The position numbers and the translations under genes were made by a program. Positions 24,359-32,678 of a DNA stretch of 64,000 bases are shown one piece after another. This stretch comes from Thiomonas sp. X19 (GTDB lineage: Bacteria; Pseudomonadota; Gammaproteobacteria; Burkholderiales; Burkholderiaceae_C): contig NZ_LT605203.1 in NCBI RefSeq assembly GCF_900089495.1, positions 2,259,622-2,323,621 on the forward strand, in the 5' to 3' direction. Numbering within the stretch: position 1 is the stretch's first letter; every line of letters begins with the position of its first letter. Under the pieces are notes generated by a model that was not told the origin of the DNA, ran no database searches, and saw only the letters and a list, made by a program, of their open reading frames with translations.

Positions 24359-24626
24359 GGCCTTTCCTGCTGCCTGGCGCGGTGGTCGCTTGGCGTGCTG
24401 GACAGGAAGACAACGCCACCCTGCCCGGTCGCGCGGATGCTCCATCGCGCGCAGGTGCTTGGTCATGGATCGGCTCATGCCTGAATATGCTGCTGGACGG
24501 CAAAGCAAGGCAGGGGCAAAGAACATCTGCGACCACCACATCCTTGCCCCTGTCCGGAGTCAACATGCACGGCGCTGGGGGCGGCAATACGACCCCTGAA
24601 TGCTCGGCGGCGCGCAATCGAACGGG
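24359..24626. other. Intergenic stretch with inverted pair of CAGGGGCAA words
   Basis: No convincing gene. It holds CAGGGGCAA at 24511-24519 and its reverse complement TTGCCCCTG at 24544-24552, a 9-bp inverted repeat that could form a hairpin and may end transcription from either side. The same word is dispersed through the transfer region. Confidence 0.5.
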
Positions 24627-24932
24627 TCAGGGATGCACGGCCTGCGCCACCAAGCGCACGCCCAGCGCCGCGCAGACGCGGCTGATGGTGTCAAAGCGCG
24701 GGGTGCTGTCGGGGCGTAGCGCTTTGTAGAGGGCTTCACGGGTGACCCCGGCCGATTTGGCGATCTCAGTCATCCCGCGCGCACGGGCGATGTCGCCAAG
24801 TGCTGCAGCCAGCAAGGCGCTATCGTTCACCTCAAGGATGCCAGTTAGGTAGGCGGCGATGGCGGCCTCGCTATCGAGGTAGGGCGCAGCGTCGAATTCA
24901 GGTAGATCGGCTACTTTGATACGTTTGCTCAT
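24627..24932 (-). CDS. HigA-like addiction-module antitoxin
   Basis: A 101-residue antitoxin of the probable addiction module antidote (HI1420) family: LPEFDAAPYLDSEAAIAAYL, then the helix-turn-helix MTEIAKSAGVTREALYKALR and the tail RFDTISRVCAALGVRLVAQ. It lies 13 bp downstream of the toxin gene. The order toxin then antitoxin is that of higBA-type pairs. Confidence 0.88.
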   Translation of the reverse strand: MSKRIKVADLPEFDAAPYLDSEAAIAAYLTGILEVNDSALLAAALGDIARARGMTEIAKSAGVTREALYKALRPDSTPRFDTISRVCAALGVRLVAQAVHP

Positions 24933-24945
24933 GGTGTTGCTCCGG

Positions 24946-25239
24946 TCAATCCAGCAAGGCCGCTAGCGCACGAGCACGCCTGATGTCACGTTTCTGGGTG
25001 CGCTTCGCGCCACCGACGAGCAACACGATCAATTGCGCGCCGCGCTGGGTGAAGTACACACGCCATCCGGCCCCGACGTGGATGCGTAGCTCGGAGACGC
25101 CTTCGCCAACAGGCTCAACGTCCCCCAGCAGTCCACGCTCCAATCGCTTGATCCTGGCCACCACCAGGCCGCGCACCGCAGCATCGCCAAGGTCGTCGAG
25201 CCAGGCCGTGAATTCGGGGAGCGGCTTGATTGTGAACAC
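24946..25239 (-). CDS. HigB/RelE-type toxin (Gp49-like)
   Basis: A 97-residue RelE-superfamily toxin. Signature segments: VFTIKPLPEFTAWLDDLGDA, ARIKRLERGLLGD, ELRIHVGAGWRVYFTQRG, and the C-terminal GGAKRTQKRDIRRARALA. Such toxins cut mRNA on the ribosome. GTG 25239 is taken as start; an ATG 5 nt upstream is out of frame. The pair is the third TA module placed on the minus strand between transfer operons. Confidence 0.87.
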   Translation of the reverse strand: MFTIKPLPEFTAWLDDLGDAAVRGLVVARIKRLERGLLGDVEPVGEGVSELRIHVGAGWRVYFTQRGAQLIVLLVGGAKRTQKRDIRRARALAALLD

Positions 25240-25351
25240 ACATTCAGTGTAATCGTTCGATGACTGCGCATCAAGCCGTTTGGTGATGGGTTGTGAACCG
25301 CCCTGAACGCCGCGCAGCGGGTGCCCAGGCTTTCCCGGCGGCGGCCAGCTC

Positions 25352-25375
25352 GGATTGCGGCAACCACGCATACCC
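25352..25375 (+). promoter_or_regulatory. Transfer-region motif copy 7 (before trbL)
   Basis: GGATTGCGGCAACCACGCAT then ACCC, 54 bp before ATG 25406. The distal block GCCGCGCAGCGGGTGCC lies about 45 bp upstream, as in copies 1 and 3. A CACCTGTCAACCCTCTTCGA then CAGGTG inverted repeat (CACCTGTC/GACAGGTG) follows at 25376-25400. Confidence 0.7.
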
Positions 25376-25405
25376 ACCTGTCAACCCTCTTCGACAGGTG
25401 AATCC

Positions 25406-27130
25406 ATGAAACTCAACCGAACCGCGCGCTGGCTGCTGCCGTTCCTGCTCGCCCTGGCCTGCGCGCCCGCCTACGCCGGCAACGGTGTGCTCGACCAGAT
25501 CCAGAGCACGTTCCAGACCGCCTCGACCGGCTGGATGACGTCCGCCCTGGGCCTGGCCCGGCCCCTGTTCTTCGGCCTGGCCGCCATCGAGTTCTCCTGG
25601 GCGGCGATCAACTACACGCTGCGCAAGAACGATCTCGGCGAGTTGTTGACCTCGATGACGCTGAAGATTCTCGGCATCGCCTTCTTCGCCATGCTGCTGA
25701 CCGAGGCGCCGACCTGGATTCCACCGATCATCAACAGCTTCACACAGGCTGGGCAGACCGTGGGCGGCGGCGGACCGACCTCGATCTCATCCTCGATCGG
25801 CCCCTCAGAAATCCTGAATGAAGGCATCGACACGGCGGCCAAGGTGGTGTCCACGGCCGACAACATCAACAACGGCCAGACGGCGGCCGGGGTCAGTCTC
25901 TTTTCGCCGGGCAAGTCCATGGCGGCGCTGGGCGATAACCTGTTGTCGGCCATCTTCATCGGACTGACCGGCCTGATGATCCTGCTCGGCTACCTCGCCA
26001 TCGCCATGCAGCTTCTCATCACGACGATCGAGAGCTACATCGTCATCGGCGCCGGCGCCTTGATGCTGGGCTTCGCCGGGAGCCGCTGGACGCTGCCGTT
26101 CGCCGAGAAGTATTTCGGCTACGCGGTGAGCGTCGGCATCAAGCTGTTCACCATCTACGTCGTCGCCGGATTCGGCGGGCAGCTTGCCAACATCATCATC
26201 GCCCACTGGGCAACCGTCGCCGCCGCGGCGCCGCCGAACAACGTGGTCGGCCCTGTCGATTTCATGACGGCGGGCGTCACCACCCTGGCCTACGGCGCGG
26301 TCGGCTACATGGTTCCGGGCATCGCCGGATCGATGATGAACGGCTCGCCGAGCATGAGCCTGTCGAACGCCGGCGCTGCCGCTGGCGGCATGGCCGCGGC
26401 TCCGCTCGCGGCAGGTCTGGCGGGTGGCGCGGCGCTCTCCAGGGTTGCTGCCCTGGCGACTGCGCCGTTCGGCAGCGGTGGGTCTGCTCCCAAGGGCGGC
26501 ATCGGCGGCAGCTCCCTGCTGCCGGGCGGCCCGGTGGGTGGCGTCTCGGGCACCTCACGGCTGGAATCCCTGGCGGCTGGGGCGGGCAAGTCCGCTGGCG
26601 CTGGCATCAAGGGCGCATCGTCGGCGCTGGGTGCGATCCCGGGCGCTGGCCCTGTGCTGGCCGGAGCGGGTGCTGCTGGCAAGGCGCCCAGTGCCGGGGC
26701 TGATGCTTCCGGCTCTACCGCCACTGCCGCGCGCTTCCAGCCCGATGGCCCTGCGGCCAACACGGGGGCCACGACCGGAACGGGTGATGCCGTGAAGTCC
26801 GGCGCCGAACTCGGCAAGGCGGCGGCGCCAACGACGCAGGAAGCCGGGTTGTCATCCGCGCCGACCACGGCCAGCACGCCAGGTGGCAATGGCTTCGCCT
26901 CCGCCCCTGGGGGTGAAGGCGGGGCTTCGGCCGCATCGGCTGCCGAGCAAGCGACGGCGCAGCGCCAGTTCGAGCAGGACAACAAACCCAAGGACAAGGG
27001 ACCGAGCCTGAGCGACCGGCTGCATGACGGCGCCGCAGCCCTGCAGCACGAGTCGGACAAGCGCAAGCCTGGGCTGTCGCACGACGGTCAGAGCGGTGGC
27101 ATGAGCATCCGGATGCATCACACCGATTGA
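25406..27130 (+). CDS. trbL: TrbL/VirB6 polytopic channel protein
   Basis: A 574-residue TrbL. Signal-like N-terminus (LALACAPAYAGNG), then GVLDQIQSTFQTASTGWMTS, and about five membrane helices up to residue 310, including YIVIGAGALMLGFAGSRWTL and VGIKLFTIYVVAGFGGQLAN. The C-terminal 250 residues are Ala/Gly/Pro-rich and probably disordered, as in many TrbL proteins. ATG 25406 follows motif copy 7 and starts the signal segment. TrbL forms the inner-membrane part of the DNA path with VirB3 and VirB4. Confidence 0.93.
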   Translation: MKLNRTARWLLPFLLALACAPAYAGNGVLDQIQSTFQTASTGWMTSALGLARPLFFGLAAIEFSWAAINYTLRKNDLGELLTSMTLKILGIAFFAMLLTEAPTWIPPIINSFTQAGQTVGGGGPTSISSSIGPSEILNEGIDTAAKVVSTADNINNGQTAAGVSLFSPGKSMAALGDNLLSAIFIGLTGLMILLGYLAIAMQLLITTIESYIVIGAGALMLGFAGSRWTLPFAEKYFGYAVSVGIKLFTIYVVAGFGGQLANIIIAHWATVAAAAPPNNVVGPVDFMTAGVTTLAYGAVGYMVPGIAGSMMNGSPSMSLSNAGAAAGGMAAAPLAAGLAGGAALSRVAALATAPFGSGGSAPKGGIGGSSLLPGGPVGGVSGTSRLESLAAGAGKSAGAGIKGASSALGAIPGAGPVLAGAGAAGKAPSAGADASGSTATAARFQPDGPAANTGATTGTGDAVKSGAELGKAAAPTTQEAGLSSAPTTASTPGGNGFASAPGGEGGASAASAAEQATAQRQFEQDNKPKDKGPSLSDRLHDGAAALQHESDKRKPGLSHDGQSGGMSIRMHHTD

Positions 27131-27153
27131 TTCGGCCCAGCGCCATCCCCCCC

Positions 27154-27185
27154 ACCCGGCCACGGCGACGTGAGCCGGGTTTTTT
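27154..27185 (+). terminator. Rho-independent terminator after trbL
   Basis: ACCCGGC pairs with GCCGGGT across a 13-nt loop and is followed by TTTTT. It ends the trbL transcript just before motif copy 8. Confidence 0.75.
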
Positions 27186-27188
27186 CAT

Positions 27189-27212
27189 GGTTTGCGGCAC
27201 CTCGCAATACCC
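27189..27212 (+). promoter_or_regulatory. Transfer-region motif copy 8 (before YadA-like adhesin)
   Basis: GGTTTGCGGCACCTCGCAAT then ACCC, 71 bp before ATG 27260 and directly after a terminator, which supports a role in starting transcription. Confidence 0.8.
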
Positions 27213-27259
27213 ATCCAAGGCCATCGCACCTGCTGGCCGCCTTGGATTGGAGTCTCGAC

Positions 27260-29782
27260 ATGCGCAACATCATTCTCGTCGCGGCAATCGCTGCGGCGCT
27301 CAACACCAGCCCGGCCTGGGCCATCACCGGCGCTGGCACTGCGTCCACGTCGTTCGTCGGGGCCTCAACCGGCGCCCCGAGCGGGTCGAAAGCCATCCAG
27401 GTGTCGCCATCCTCGGCCACGCCATCGGGCCTGGGTTCGTCCACATCGACCTCGGCACCGTTCATCCCGTCCGCGACCAACCAGCCGGGGCCGACCAACC
27501 CCATCCCTGGCAATAACAGCTACCTGGGCTATGGCGCGAATGCGAGCGGCGCGGACGGATCCGGCGCCATCGGCGCCAACAACACCGCGATCGGTGCCAA
27601 CGCCACCACGTTCGACCCCAATGCGACAACGCCCGGCAGCGACAACACCGCGCTGGGCAGCGGGGCAACCGCCATCGACGGACAGGTGTCCGCCACCGGG
27701 GGGACGCTTGCGGCGGGATCGAACGCGTACGCCCAAGGCGTGGGAGCAACGGCCGTCGGGCCGGCTGCATCGGCATCCGGACCCAGCGCCTCGGCATTCG
27801 GGGTGGGCGCTTCGGCGGCCGGCAGCCTGTCAACAGCCGTCGGCGCAAACGCTTCGGCGGGTCCCAACGCGACGGCGATTGGAGCGGGGTCGCAGGCGTC
27901 CGGCTTTTCCAGCCTGGCGGTCAACGGCGGCGTCGCAAGCGGCCCCGGGTCGGTCGCGATCTATGGCACTGCGAGTGGGGCGTCCAGCATGGCCCTGGGC
28001 GGCTCCGCCTCGTCGACCCAGGCGCTTGCGCTTGGTTTGGGCGCCGTGGCCAACGGCGCGGGCGGCATCGCGATTGGCGGCCTTGGCGGCCCGAACACGA
28101 ACACCCAGGCGGGGGCCGCAACAACAGCCGGGCAAGATGCGATTGCAATCGGCATCGATGCCGCTTCAACCACCAATTCCGTTGCGGTTGGGCAGGCGGC
28201 CTACGCCAGCGGCGGGGGGATGGGATCGGTCGCCATTGGCATGGGCTCGACCGCGAGCGGAAATCAGTCGGTTGCCCTCGGCGCCGGGAGCTATGACGAT
28301 GGACGGTCTTCCGTCGTCAGCATCGGCTCGGGGAGCGGCGCCGGACAGACGCGGGGCATCATCTTCCTGACGGCCGGGACGGTCTCGGCCAGCAGCACCG
28401 ATGCGATCAATGGCTCGCAACTGTATGGCTTGGCCCTGAGCACGGCGTCCGCCCTGGGTGGCGGCGCAGCGGTGAGTGGCAACGGCGTTTCCGCGCCGAG
28501 CTATACCGTGAAAGGCACCAGCTACAACAACGTCGGTGCGGCCATCAACGCGCTCAATGCCGGGCTGGGGTCTTCGGGCCCGGCCGCGCCCGCGGCGGTG
28601 CAGTATCTGGATCAATATGGGGCGACGACGTCATCCGTGACCGACGCGGCGGCGCTGGTCGGCACTGGCGGCACCGGTACGCCCGTCACCCTCTCGAACG
28701 TCGGCGCGGGCGTCCAGGCCACCGATGCTGTCAACGTGAGCCAGCTTGCTGGCTTGATGACCAACGGTGGGGGCAGCAATCCGATGTTCATCATGGGGGG
28801 CAATCCGGGCAGCATTTCGGGGGGTTCTCCTGTCGTGATCTCAAACGTCGCCCCAGGCGCCGTCGCCGCAGGCAGCACGCAGGCGGTCAACGGCGGGCAG
28901 TTGTACGCCGCCGAGCAGGCCGTGCAGAGCCAGATCAGCAGCATCCAGTCAACACCTGGACCCGCCGGTGCACAAGGCAGCACGACCAACGTCAGCAACA
29001 CCAACGGCATCTGCGTCACCACCAACGGCTCCAACGTGGTGTGCGGCAATGGCGCGACGGCCAACGGCACCAACGCCATCGCACAAGGCACCAACGCCAC
29101 GGCGACCGGCACCAACGCCCAGGCTCAGGGCCAGCATGCGGCCTCCAGCGGCACGAACGCGGTGGCCATCGGCCAGGGCGCGAGCGCCACCGGGGCGAAC
29201 ACCATTGCCTACGGCACCAACTCGGTTGCCAGTTACGCGGGCTCAGTCGCGATCGGCAATGGCGCCAAGGCCATCGCCGACCCGACCACGGCAGTGGGCA
29301 ACAACGCTGTTGCAGCAGCAAACAACAGCGTGGCGCTCGGTGCCAACGCCACGGCCAACGGCACGAACTCGGTGGCCGTCGGCCAGGGGTCGGTGGCCAA
29401 CCGTGCCAACTCGGTGTCGGTCGGCAACGCCGCAACCGGGCAGCAGCGCCAGATCACCAACGTCGCCCCAGGCACCTCTGGCACCGATGCGGTCAACGTC
29501 AACCAGTTGAACTCGGCGCTCTCCGGGATGCAGCAGAACCTGCGGCAGCAGATCAACGGCATGGGCGCGATGGGGATGGCGGCGGCGCAGATTGCGGGCC
29601 CTGCCCTGTCGGGCAAGACCGCGGCGGGCGTCGGCATCGCCACGGTGGGCGGTCAGCAAGCCCTGGCCATCGGCATCAGCCGTGTTCCCGAGCGCCATCC
29701 CGACATGCTGGTCCGGTTCAGCGCCGCGTTCAGCACGGCAGGGCAGACAGCGGCGGCCGGTGGTGTGAGCTGGCAGTTCTGA
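27260..29782 (+). CDS. YadA-like trimeric autotransporter adhesin
   Basis: An 840-residue type Vc autotransporter. Signal peptide MRNIILVAAIAAALNTSPAW then many 14-residue YadA head repeats with the pattern A-x-A-x-G-x-x-S/N-A-x-A-x-G, such as AIGANATTFDPNATTPGSDN. Neck motifs VTNVAxGxxxTDAVNVxQL appear in variant form (ISNVAPGAVAAGSTQAVNGG QLYA; ITNVAPGTSGTDAVNVNQL). A typical C-terminal membrane anchor follows (GKTAAGVGIATVGGQQALAI to VSWQF, ending in Phe). Trimeric surface adhesins mediate attachment. Its placement inside a transfer region under the common motif suggests a role in mating-pair contact or biofilm formation; that part is inference. Confidence 0.93.
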   Translation: MRNIILVAAIAAALNTSPAWAITGAGTASTSFVGASTGAPSGSKAIQVSPSSATPSGLGSSTSTSAPFIPSATNQPGPTNPIPGNNSYLGYGANASGADGSGAIGANNTAIGANATTFDPNATTPGSDNTALGSGATAIDGQVSATGGTLAAGSNAYAQGVGATAVGPAASASGPSASAFGVGASAAGSLSTAVGANASAGPNATAIGAGSQASGFSSLAVNGGVASGPGSVAIYGTASGASSMALGGSASSTQALALGLGAVANGAGGIAIGGLGGPNTNTQAGAATTAGQDAIAIGIDAASTTNSVAVGQAAYASGGGMGSVAIGMGSTASGNQSVALGAGSYDDGRSSVVSIGSGSGAGQTRGIIFLTAGTVSASSTDAINGSQLYGLALSTASALGGGAAVSGNGVSAPSYTVKGTSYNNVGAAINALNAGLGSSGPAAPAAVQYLDQYGATTSSVTDAAALVGTGGTGTPVTLSNVGAGVQATDAVNVSQLAGLMTNGGGSNPMFIMGGNPGSISGGSPVVISNVAPGAVAAGSTQAVNGGQLYAAEQAVQSQISSIQSTPGPAGAQGSTTNVSNTNGICVTTNGSNVVCGNGATANGTNAIAQGTNATATGTNAQAQGQHAASSGTNAVAIGQGASATGANTIAYGTNSVASYAGSVAIGNGAKAIADPTTAVGNNAVAAANNSVALGANATANGTNSVAVGQGSVANRANSVSVGNAATGQQRQITNVAPGTSGTDAVNVNQLNSALSGMQQNLRQQINGMGAMGMAAAQIAGPALSGKTAAGVGIATVGGQQALAIGISRVPERHPDMLVRFSAAFSTAGQTAAAGGVSWQF

Positions 29783-29804
29783 TTTGCGGCCCCTACGCGT
29801 AACC
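29781..29804 (+). promoter_or_regulatory. Transfer-region motif copy 9
   Basis: GATTTGCGGCCCCTACGCGT then AACC, overlapping the adhesin stop codon and 69 bp before ATG 29850. Confidence 0.65.
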
Positions 29805-29849
29805 AGGCAAGCCCGGCGGTGCTGGGTTTGCAATCAACCAGGAAACATC

Positions 29850-29999
29850 ATGGACGCCAAAAGCAAACTTTATCGCAACGCTGTGTTGCTCAAGACCAAG
29901 AAGAAGTCAGGCCCGATGCCGGAGCTTGCCCCACGCCGCGACCCGCTGATCTGGGCGCTATTTGGCCCGAACTACAAGCCCACGGGAGCGAAATCATGA
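29850..29999 (+). CDS. 49-residue basic protein
   Basis: MDAKSKLYRNAVLLKTKKKS, then a proline-rich C-terminus, with CCAGGAAA before the ATG. The stop overlaps the next gene's ATG (ATGA), so it is likely translated. No family recognised. Confidence 0.55.
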   Translation: MDAKSKLYRNAVLLKTKKKSGPMPELAPRRDPLIWALFGPNYKPTGAKS

Positions 30000-30244
30000 G
30001 CCGGGAAGTGAATGTCGATGCCTGCTTGCAGGCGCTGTCGGGCTGGAGCCTGGCCGATCTTTGGATGGGCCTGGCGCAAGCCGAACTTTGGGAACTCGGC
30101 GCGATGCTCGCCGACCACGCCGACGGCGTGCCGACGCTGGCGCACCAGTACCCGGAAGCCGCGCAAAGGCTCGGCTTCTGGGCCGAAAACTGCGGCCTGG
30201 ACCCGGGCACCGGGGAGCGGGCGGTGATTGATGTGGACGATTAA
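29996..30244 (+). CDS. 82-residue acidic protein
   Basis: MSREVNVDACLQALSGWSLA onward; helical, Trp- and Leu-rich, ending in the acidic tail AVIDVDD. It is coupled to the previous gene by ATGA. It resembles nothing I can name; expression with the small basic protein upstream is likely. Confidence 0.6.
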   Translation: MSREVNVDACLQALSGWSLADLWMGLAQAELWELGAMLADHADGVPTLAHQYPEAAQRLGFWAENCGLDPGTGERAVIDVDD

Positions 30245-30286
30245 AGGATGTTGGCCATGGGGCTAACCACACAACAAGGAAACATC

Positions 30287-30478
30287 ATGGACAACATCAC
30301 GGCCCGCATCGTCGCCGCCATGCTCAGCATCGCAGCGTTTGGCGGCATCGGCACCGCGGCCTACACCAGCCTGCAGACGTCCGCCAAGGCCACGGCCATC
30401 CAGACGAAATTTCTGGCAACCATGCCCAAGCTGCCGGCTTCGCTGCCCCCTGCAGCAGCGTCGGGGGCCAAACCATGA
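30287..30478 (+). CDS. 63-residue small membrane protein
   Basis: MDNITARIVAAMLSIAAFGG then IGTAAYTSL forms one N-terminal hydrophobic helix, followed by a short Ala/Pro-rich tail. AAGGAAA precedes the ATG. It ends in an ATGA overlap with the next gene. It could be a small exported or anchored factor. Confidence 0.55.
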   Translation: MDNITARIVAAMLSIAAFGGIGTAAYTSLQTSAKATAIQTKFLATMPKLPASLPPAAASGAKP

Positions 30479-30765
30479 GCATCGAAAACCAAACCATCAT
30501 GCAGCTTGCCATCGTTGCGCGCAGCGAGGGGCCGCGCGGCATGCGTAAGCACGCAGACTTGATGCCCGATGCATTCGGCCGGATGGGTCTGCGCCTGCTC
30601 AGCAGCGGCGCCGATCCCGACGACATCCGCGCCTTGTTGGGGCTAAGCGCCGCGCGGGATGCGAGGCTCAAAGAGATCGTGGCTGAGGGGCTGGCAGGCA
30701 TCGCCGACGCCGAAAACCCGCAGAGGCTCGAAACACGGCTGCAGCGGATTGCCAATGGCTTTTGA
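30475..30765 (+). CDS. 96-residue helical protein
   Basis: MSIENQTIMQLAIVARSEGP onward, soluble and helical (LLSSGADPDDIRALLGLSAA could be part of a small DNA-binding fold). Coupled to the preceding small membrane protein by ATGA. Last gene of a four-gene cluster of small proteins. Family not recognised. Confidence 0.6.
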   Translation: MSIENQTIMQLAIVARSEGPRGMRKHADLMPDAFGRMGLRLLSSGADPDDIRALLGLSAARDARLKEIVAEGLAGIADAENPQRLETRLQRIANGF

Positions 30766-30813
30766 GCGCCCCAGGGGCGGCCCGGCGTTTCCTTGAGGGA
30801 CGCGCGGCCGCAT

Positions 30814-30838
30814 CATTTGCGGCACTTGAGCATATCCC
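30814..30838 (+). promoter_or_regulatory. Transfer-region motif copy 10
   Basis: CATTTGCGGCACTTGAGCAT then ATCCC (start shown one base before the core), 52 bp before ATG 30866. Confidence 0.65.
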
Positions 30839-30865
30839 TGGTGACACAACTCACCGGGGATTTCG

Positions 30866-32173
30866 ATGTCCGCTTTCCAACACGCGGTTTTGTCCAACCT
30901 TGAGGCACAAGGCTGGAAGATCGGCAAGTCGCACCAGGCCCGCGAAGGCACCATGCACCGGGCGAACGATGGCGGCGGATCGACCGAGGCGCAGGCCATT
31001 CTGATCAAAGACAGCGGCATCGCCGTCATCACCTCGCACCGTGGCAGTCTCGATCTGCCGAAGCCCTGGCGCGAAGGGCGCGAGGCCAGCGACGGGTCTC
31101 CGACCCGCTACATCACCGCGCGCGATCTTGGGATCGAGGTCGCGGCAGATCCCCGTTGCCCACCCGCGCCGCCGGCAAGACGGGCTGCCGACCAGGCACA
31201 CGTCGCGGTTGCAGCCCATGATCCCCTGGATGCGGACTGCGTGGCGGGTGTGCTGGCGGCGTGGTACGCCGGCCCCGTCCCGCGCGATGATCATCCGCAG
31301 CTTGTCAAGGGCGGCGCCTGGGTGCATCCCAGCGGTCTGCGCGAGTTCCCGGTGGACCACAAAAACGCTGGCGACCTGCTGGCCCCACTGTTCCGCCCCG
31401 TCTCACCCACTTCCCGCTCCGTCGAGCTGTGCGGCGGCCAGCAACTGCTGCGCAACACCGAAGCCACGCCGGACAAGTACGTCCTCGCCGGCAGCAAGAT
31501 GTCCGGGGCGTTCGTGCCGCTGCCGCTGCCGACGCGCGATGCGATGTTCACGCCCCCAGGGTGCAAGCCAGACTTGCGCGCGGCGCTGAATATGGAGGGC
31601 CGGTCGAACCCTGGCTTGTTGGCGCAGCTTGCCCCGTCCTGCGATCTGGGAGCGTCCTGGCTGCGGCCCGGCGCCCGCATCGTCGTTGTTGAAGGCGTGC
31701 GCACGGGGCAGGCCATCCGAACGGCAACCGCTGGCTGGGGATCGCCAGCGGGAAGCGTGAAGGACACGGTCGTGCTCGCGGCACTGTCGGCCAACAACCT
31801 GCCAGCGGTGGCGCGCTGGCTCAAGGCGTCCGGCTTGGCGGCAAAGCATGAGATCGTCTTCGCGGCCGACAACGACCTGCAGAAGTCCGATTTTGTTGGT
31901 ATTCGCAAGGCCGTCGAGGCAGCGCAAATCTGCGGCGGCAAGGTGGCGCTGGTGGACAACCACAAGCCCGGGTTCGACGCCCACGACATCCTCAAGGAGC
32001 GCAAGCACGACCTGCGGGCGGGGCTGGCTGCCGTCCGGGAGTTCATCGACACCGCGCGTTCGCCGCAGCAAGTGCGCGCCGATCGGGCCGATGCGTTCGC
32101 GTCGCCAGTGCCAAGTCAAGACCCAGGCAGGGGCAAGGACATCGGCCGTGGTGATGCGGGAGTGTCGCGTTGA
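30866..32173 (+). CDS. Toprim-domain primase-like protein (TraC/DUF7146-like)
   Basis: A 435-residue protein. The N-terminus (MSAFQHAVLSNLEAQGWKIG) is probably a nucleic-acid-binding part; the second half has a Toprim-like fold: PGARIVVVEGVRTGQAIRTA with the key Glu, HEIVFAADNDLQKSDFVGIR with the DxD, and GGKVALVDNHKPGFDAHDIL. Plasmid TraC-type and phage DNA primases use this arrangement to prime the transferred strand. A zinc finger is not evident. It starts after motif copy 10; its stop overlaps a following disrupted membrane gene. Confidence 0.78.
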   Translation: MSAFQHAVLSNLEAQGWKIGKSHQAREGTMHRANDGGGSTEAQAILIKDSGIAVITSHRGSLDLPKPWREGREASDGSPTRYITARDLGIEVAADPRCPPAPPARRAADQAHVAVAAHDPLDADCVAGVLAAWYAGPVPRDDHPQLVKGGAWVHPSGLREFPVDHKNAGDLLAPLFRPVSPTSRSVELCGGQQLLRNTEATPDKYVLAGSKMSGAFVPLPLPTRDAMFTPPGCKPDLRAALNMEGRSNPGLLAQLAPSCDLGASWLRPGARIVVVEGVRTGQAIRTATAGWGSPAGSVKDTVVLAALSANNLPAVARWLKASGLAAKHEIVFAADNDLQKSDFVGIRKAVEAAQICGGKVALVDNHKPGFDAHDILKERKHDLRAGLAAVREFIDTARSPQQVRADRADAFASPVPSQDPGRGKDIGRGDAGVSR

Positions 32174-32612
32174 ATCCCTCTCTGACCCTGGTCCTGCCCC
32201 TGTCGCTCATCGTGCTGAGCCGCCTGCGCCGGCGCGACATCGACCGGGCGATGGCCGCCGCGCTGGCGTTCACCGCGGGCGGCAACATGCTGCTGATCGG
32301 CCTGCAGTGGCGTGCCGGGTTCCCGGGGCCGGTGCCCAACACCAGCGGCGTGCATATGTGCTGTCGGCCGTCCCGCTTCTGCCTTGCCTGGAGCTGTGGG
32401 CTGTCTCGTGCGGCAGGGAGCCTGGCGGCGCCTGGTCAACGCGCCCCTGGATGCTGGCGGCCCTGGCGTTCGCGTCGATCCTGCCGTTCGACGCGGCGTG
32501 AGCTTTGTCGGTGGCGCCGGCTGGGCGGACAGCCTGATCTGGACGCCGGCCTTCACCGTCGGTTCCGCGCTGCTGTGCCGCTTCGCGATGCGTGTGCTGC
32601 GCGACAGGCGAC
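32170..32612 (+). pseudogene. Frameshifted small membrane protein gene
   Basis: Starting at TTG 32170 (overlapping the previous stop), the first 60 residues are membrane-like (LTLVLPLSLIVLSRLRRRDI, MAAALAFTAGGNMLLIGLQW). After about 32360 the hydrophobic reading continues in another frame (YVLSAVPLLPCLELWAVSCG, LAALAFASILPFDAA, stop), and after 32500 in the third frame (VSFVGGAGWADSLIWTPAFT). Two frameshifts, or two base-call errors, would restore one membrane protein of about 145 residues. Function unknown. Confidence 0.45.
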
Positions 32613-32614
32613 AC

Positions 32615-32639
32615 GGTTTGCCGTGTCCACGGCATATCC
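32615..32639 (+). promoter_or_regulatory. Transfer-region motif copy 11
   Basis: GGTTTGCCGTGTCCACGGCA then TATCC, 64 bp before ATG 32679. Confidence 0.7.
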
Positions 32640-32678
32640 ACCCTGAGCCGCGAATGCGGACGATCACCGGAGACCCCC

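Noticed and set aside
27500..29500. Dense short repeats suggesting a CRISPR array
   Set aside because: They encode YadA head repeats in one frame; unit length and sequence vary and no spacer/repeat order exists. No CRISPR array was seen in the window.
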